Positions 63,616-64,000 of a DNA stretch of 64,000 bases are shown here, one piece after another. The notes beneath the pieces are model-generated. The model made no database searches and was not told the DNA's origin. It worked only from the letters and a program-made list of their open reading frames with translations. Both the position numbers and the translations under genes were made by a program. Each line of letters opens with the position of its first letter. Position 1 is the stretch's first letter. The stretch comes from AG1 sp035559775 (GTDB taxonomy: Archaea; Thermoproteota; Thermoprotei_A; Sulfolobales; AG1), in contig DATMAU010000064.1 in the NCBI GenBank assembly GCA_035559775.1, forward strand, positions 22,769-86,768, read 5' to 3'.

Positions 63616-63717
63616 ATCTGAAGGCAACTAGCCCCACAAGCAATCTTAGAGGATCGAGGATAAGAACCTAAAAAGCCTAAACCCAGAGCTTTTAACCAGG
63701 TTCTGATGAGAAGCCAT

Positions 63718-64000
63718 AGCCAACCGTTTCGGTTTCATGATGGTTTATATGGGTTGATATCGAATCGTAGTTCTATGGGAACATCATATAAGCTCTATCC
63801 GTTTTACGATAAATCCAGGATGCTAGGGTTTTCCCCACATCAATGAGTCGGAGCAATGCTGTGAAGAAGAGCTGTCAGCAGAGATCACCCCGAATGTATA
63901 GAGACCAAAGATAAGAGCCCCAATAAAAGGAACCCCGAGACCAGTAAAACCAAGAGAAGAGCAGCTTATACCAAACAAGAACAACCGCAATGAAGCCCGA
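63718..64000 (+). mobile_element. Family B repeat, copy B3 (reaches window end)
   Basis: Left end AGCCAACCGTTTCGGTTTCAT then TGATGGTTTATATGGGTTG matches copy B2, with a roughly 50-base internal deletion around 63812. The hairpin-like terminus CAGCTTATA ... ACAACCGCAATGAAGCCC is close to the window end, so the element is nearly complete. Shared mid-blocks GGAGCAATGCTGTGAAGA and AGAGACCAAAGATAAGAGCCC. No gene inside. Confidence 0.6.

Overview
The window looks like chromosome of a hyperthermophilic crenarchaeote (Thermoproteota, class Thermoprotei). Reasons: archaeal-type ribosomal proteins (S24e, S27ae, P0/L10, L1, L11), Alba, mevalonate kinase, a DUF1512 protein, GatCAB, a type 2 methionine aminopeptidase and Thi4. 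Arginine is mostly AGG/AGA and isoleucine often ATA. Many genes look leaderless, with a TATA box about 25-35 bases before a start codon that is often GTG or TTG. The order cannot be fixed from sequence alone. No tRNA, rRNA or CRISPR array was seen.

Layout. 0-8.3 kb: a partial threonine dehydratase, then a NicX/M29-like peptidase and a DUF917 protein divergent from a complete five-gene dipeptide/oligopeptide-type ABC importer. 8.4-12.4 kb: a tight tetrapyrrole operon hemB-hemL-hemC-cobA. 12.5-14.2 kb: an island of degenerate repeats around a peroxiredoxin gene, followed by rps24e-rps27ae and alba. 15-21.8 kb: DUF1512, methionine aminopeptidase and the phosphate operon pstSCAB-phoU. 22-31 kb: a DUF58 protein, cobalamin genes cbiB-cobS, moeA and gatCAB. 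31-41 kb: two small unknown genes, homoserine kinase, a branched-chain aminotransferase, a DMT transporter, an M20 peptidase, an orphan 993-residue N6-adenine DNA methyltransferase and mevalonate kinase. 41-49.5 kb: an NfeD protease, an unknown membrane protein and a stomatin, then MaoC-CitE, the rpl11-rpl1-rpl10 operon and an acyl-CoA dehydrogenase. 49.5-56.6 kb: a broken PspC gene, a GIY-YIG protein, an ABC exporter, thi4, guaB-purA and a winged-helix regulator. 56.7-64 kb: two MFS transporters, a PadR-controlled ABC exporter and an M32 carboxypeptidase flanked by two repeat copies.

The most unusual content is two families of degenerate elements. Family A (12555-12908, 13701-14150, 49675-49872) keeps a nested hairpin with compensatory changes and a conserved reading frame overlapping it. 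One copy has about 60-bp terminal inverted repeats, and another interrupts the pspC gene. Family B (12909-13080, 61738-62068, 63718-64000) keeps a terminal hairpin and sits directly upstream of the carboxypeptidase gene. Both resemble the 3-prime end of IS200/IS605-type tnpB with its guide-RNA scaffold, but no transposase is present, so this is inference. Other points of note are a probable frameshift at the guaB start, a cysteine in Thi4 at the sulfur-donor position, the absence of rpl12 next to rpl10, tandem palindromes before padR, and a cluster of hairpins before the orphan methyltransferase.
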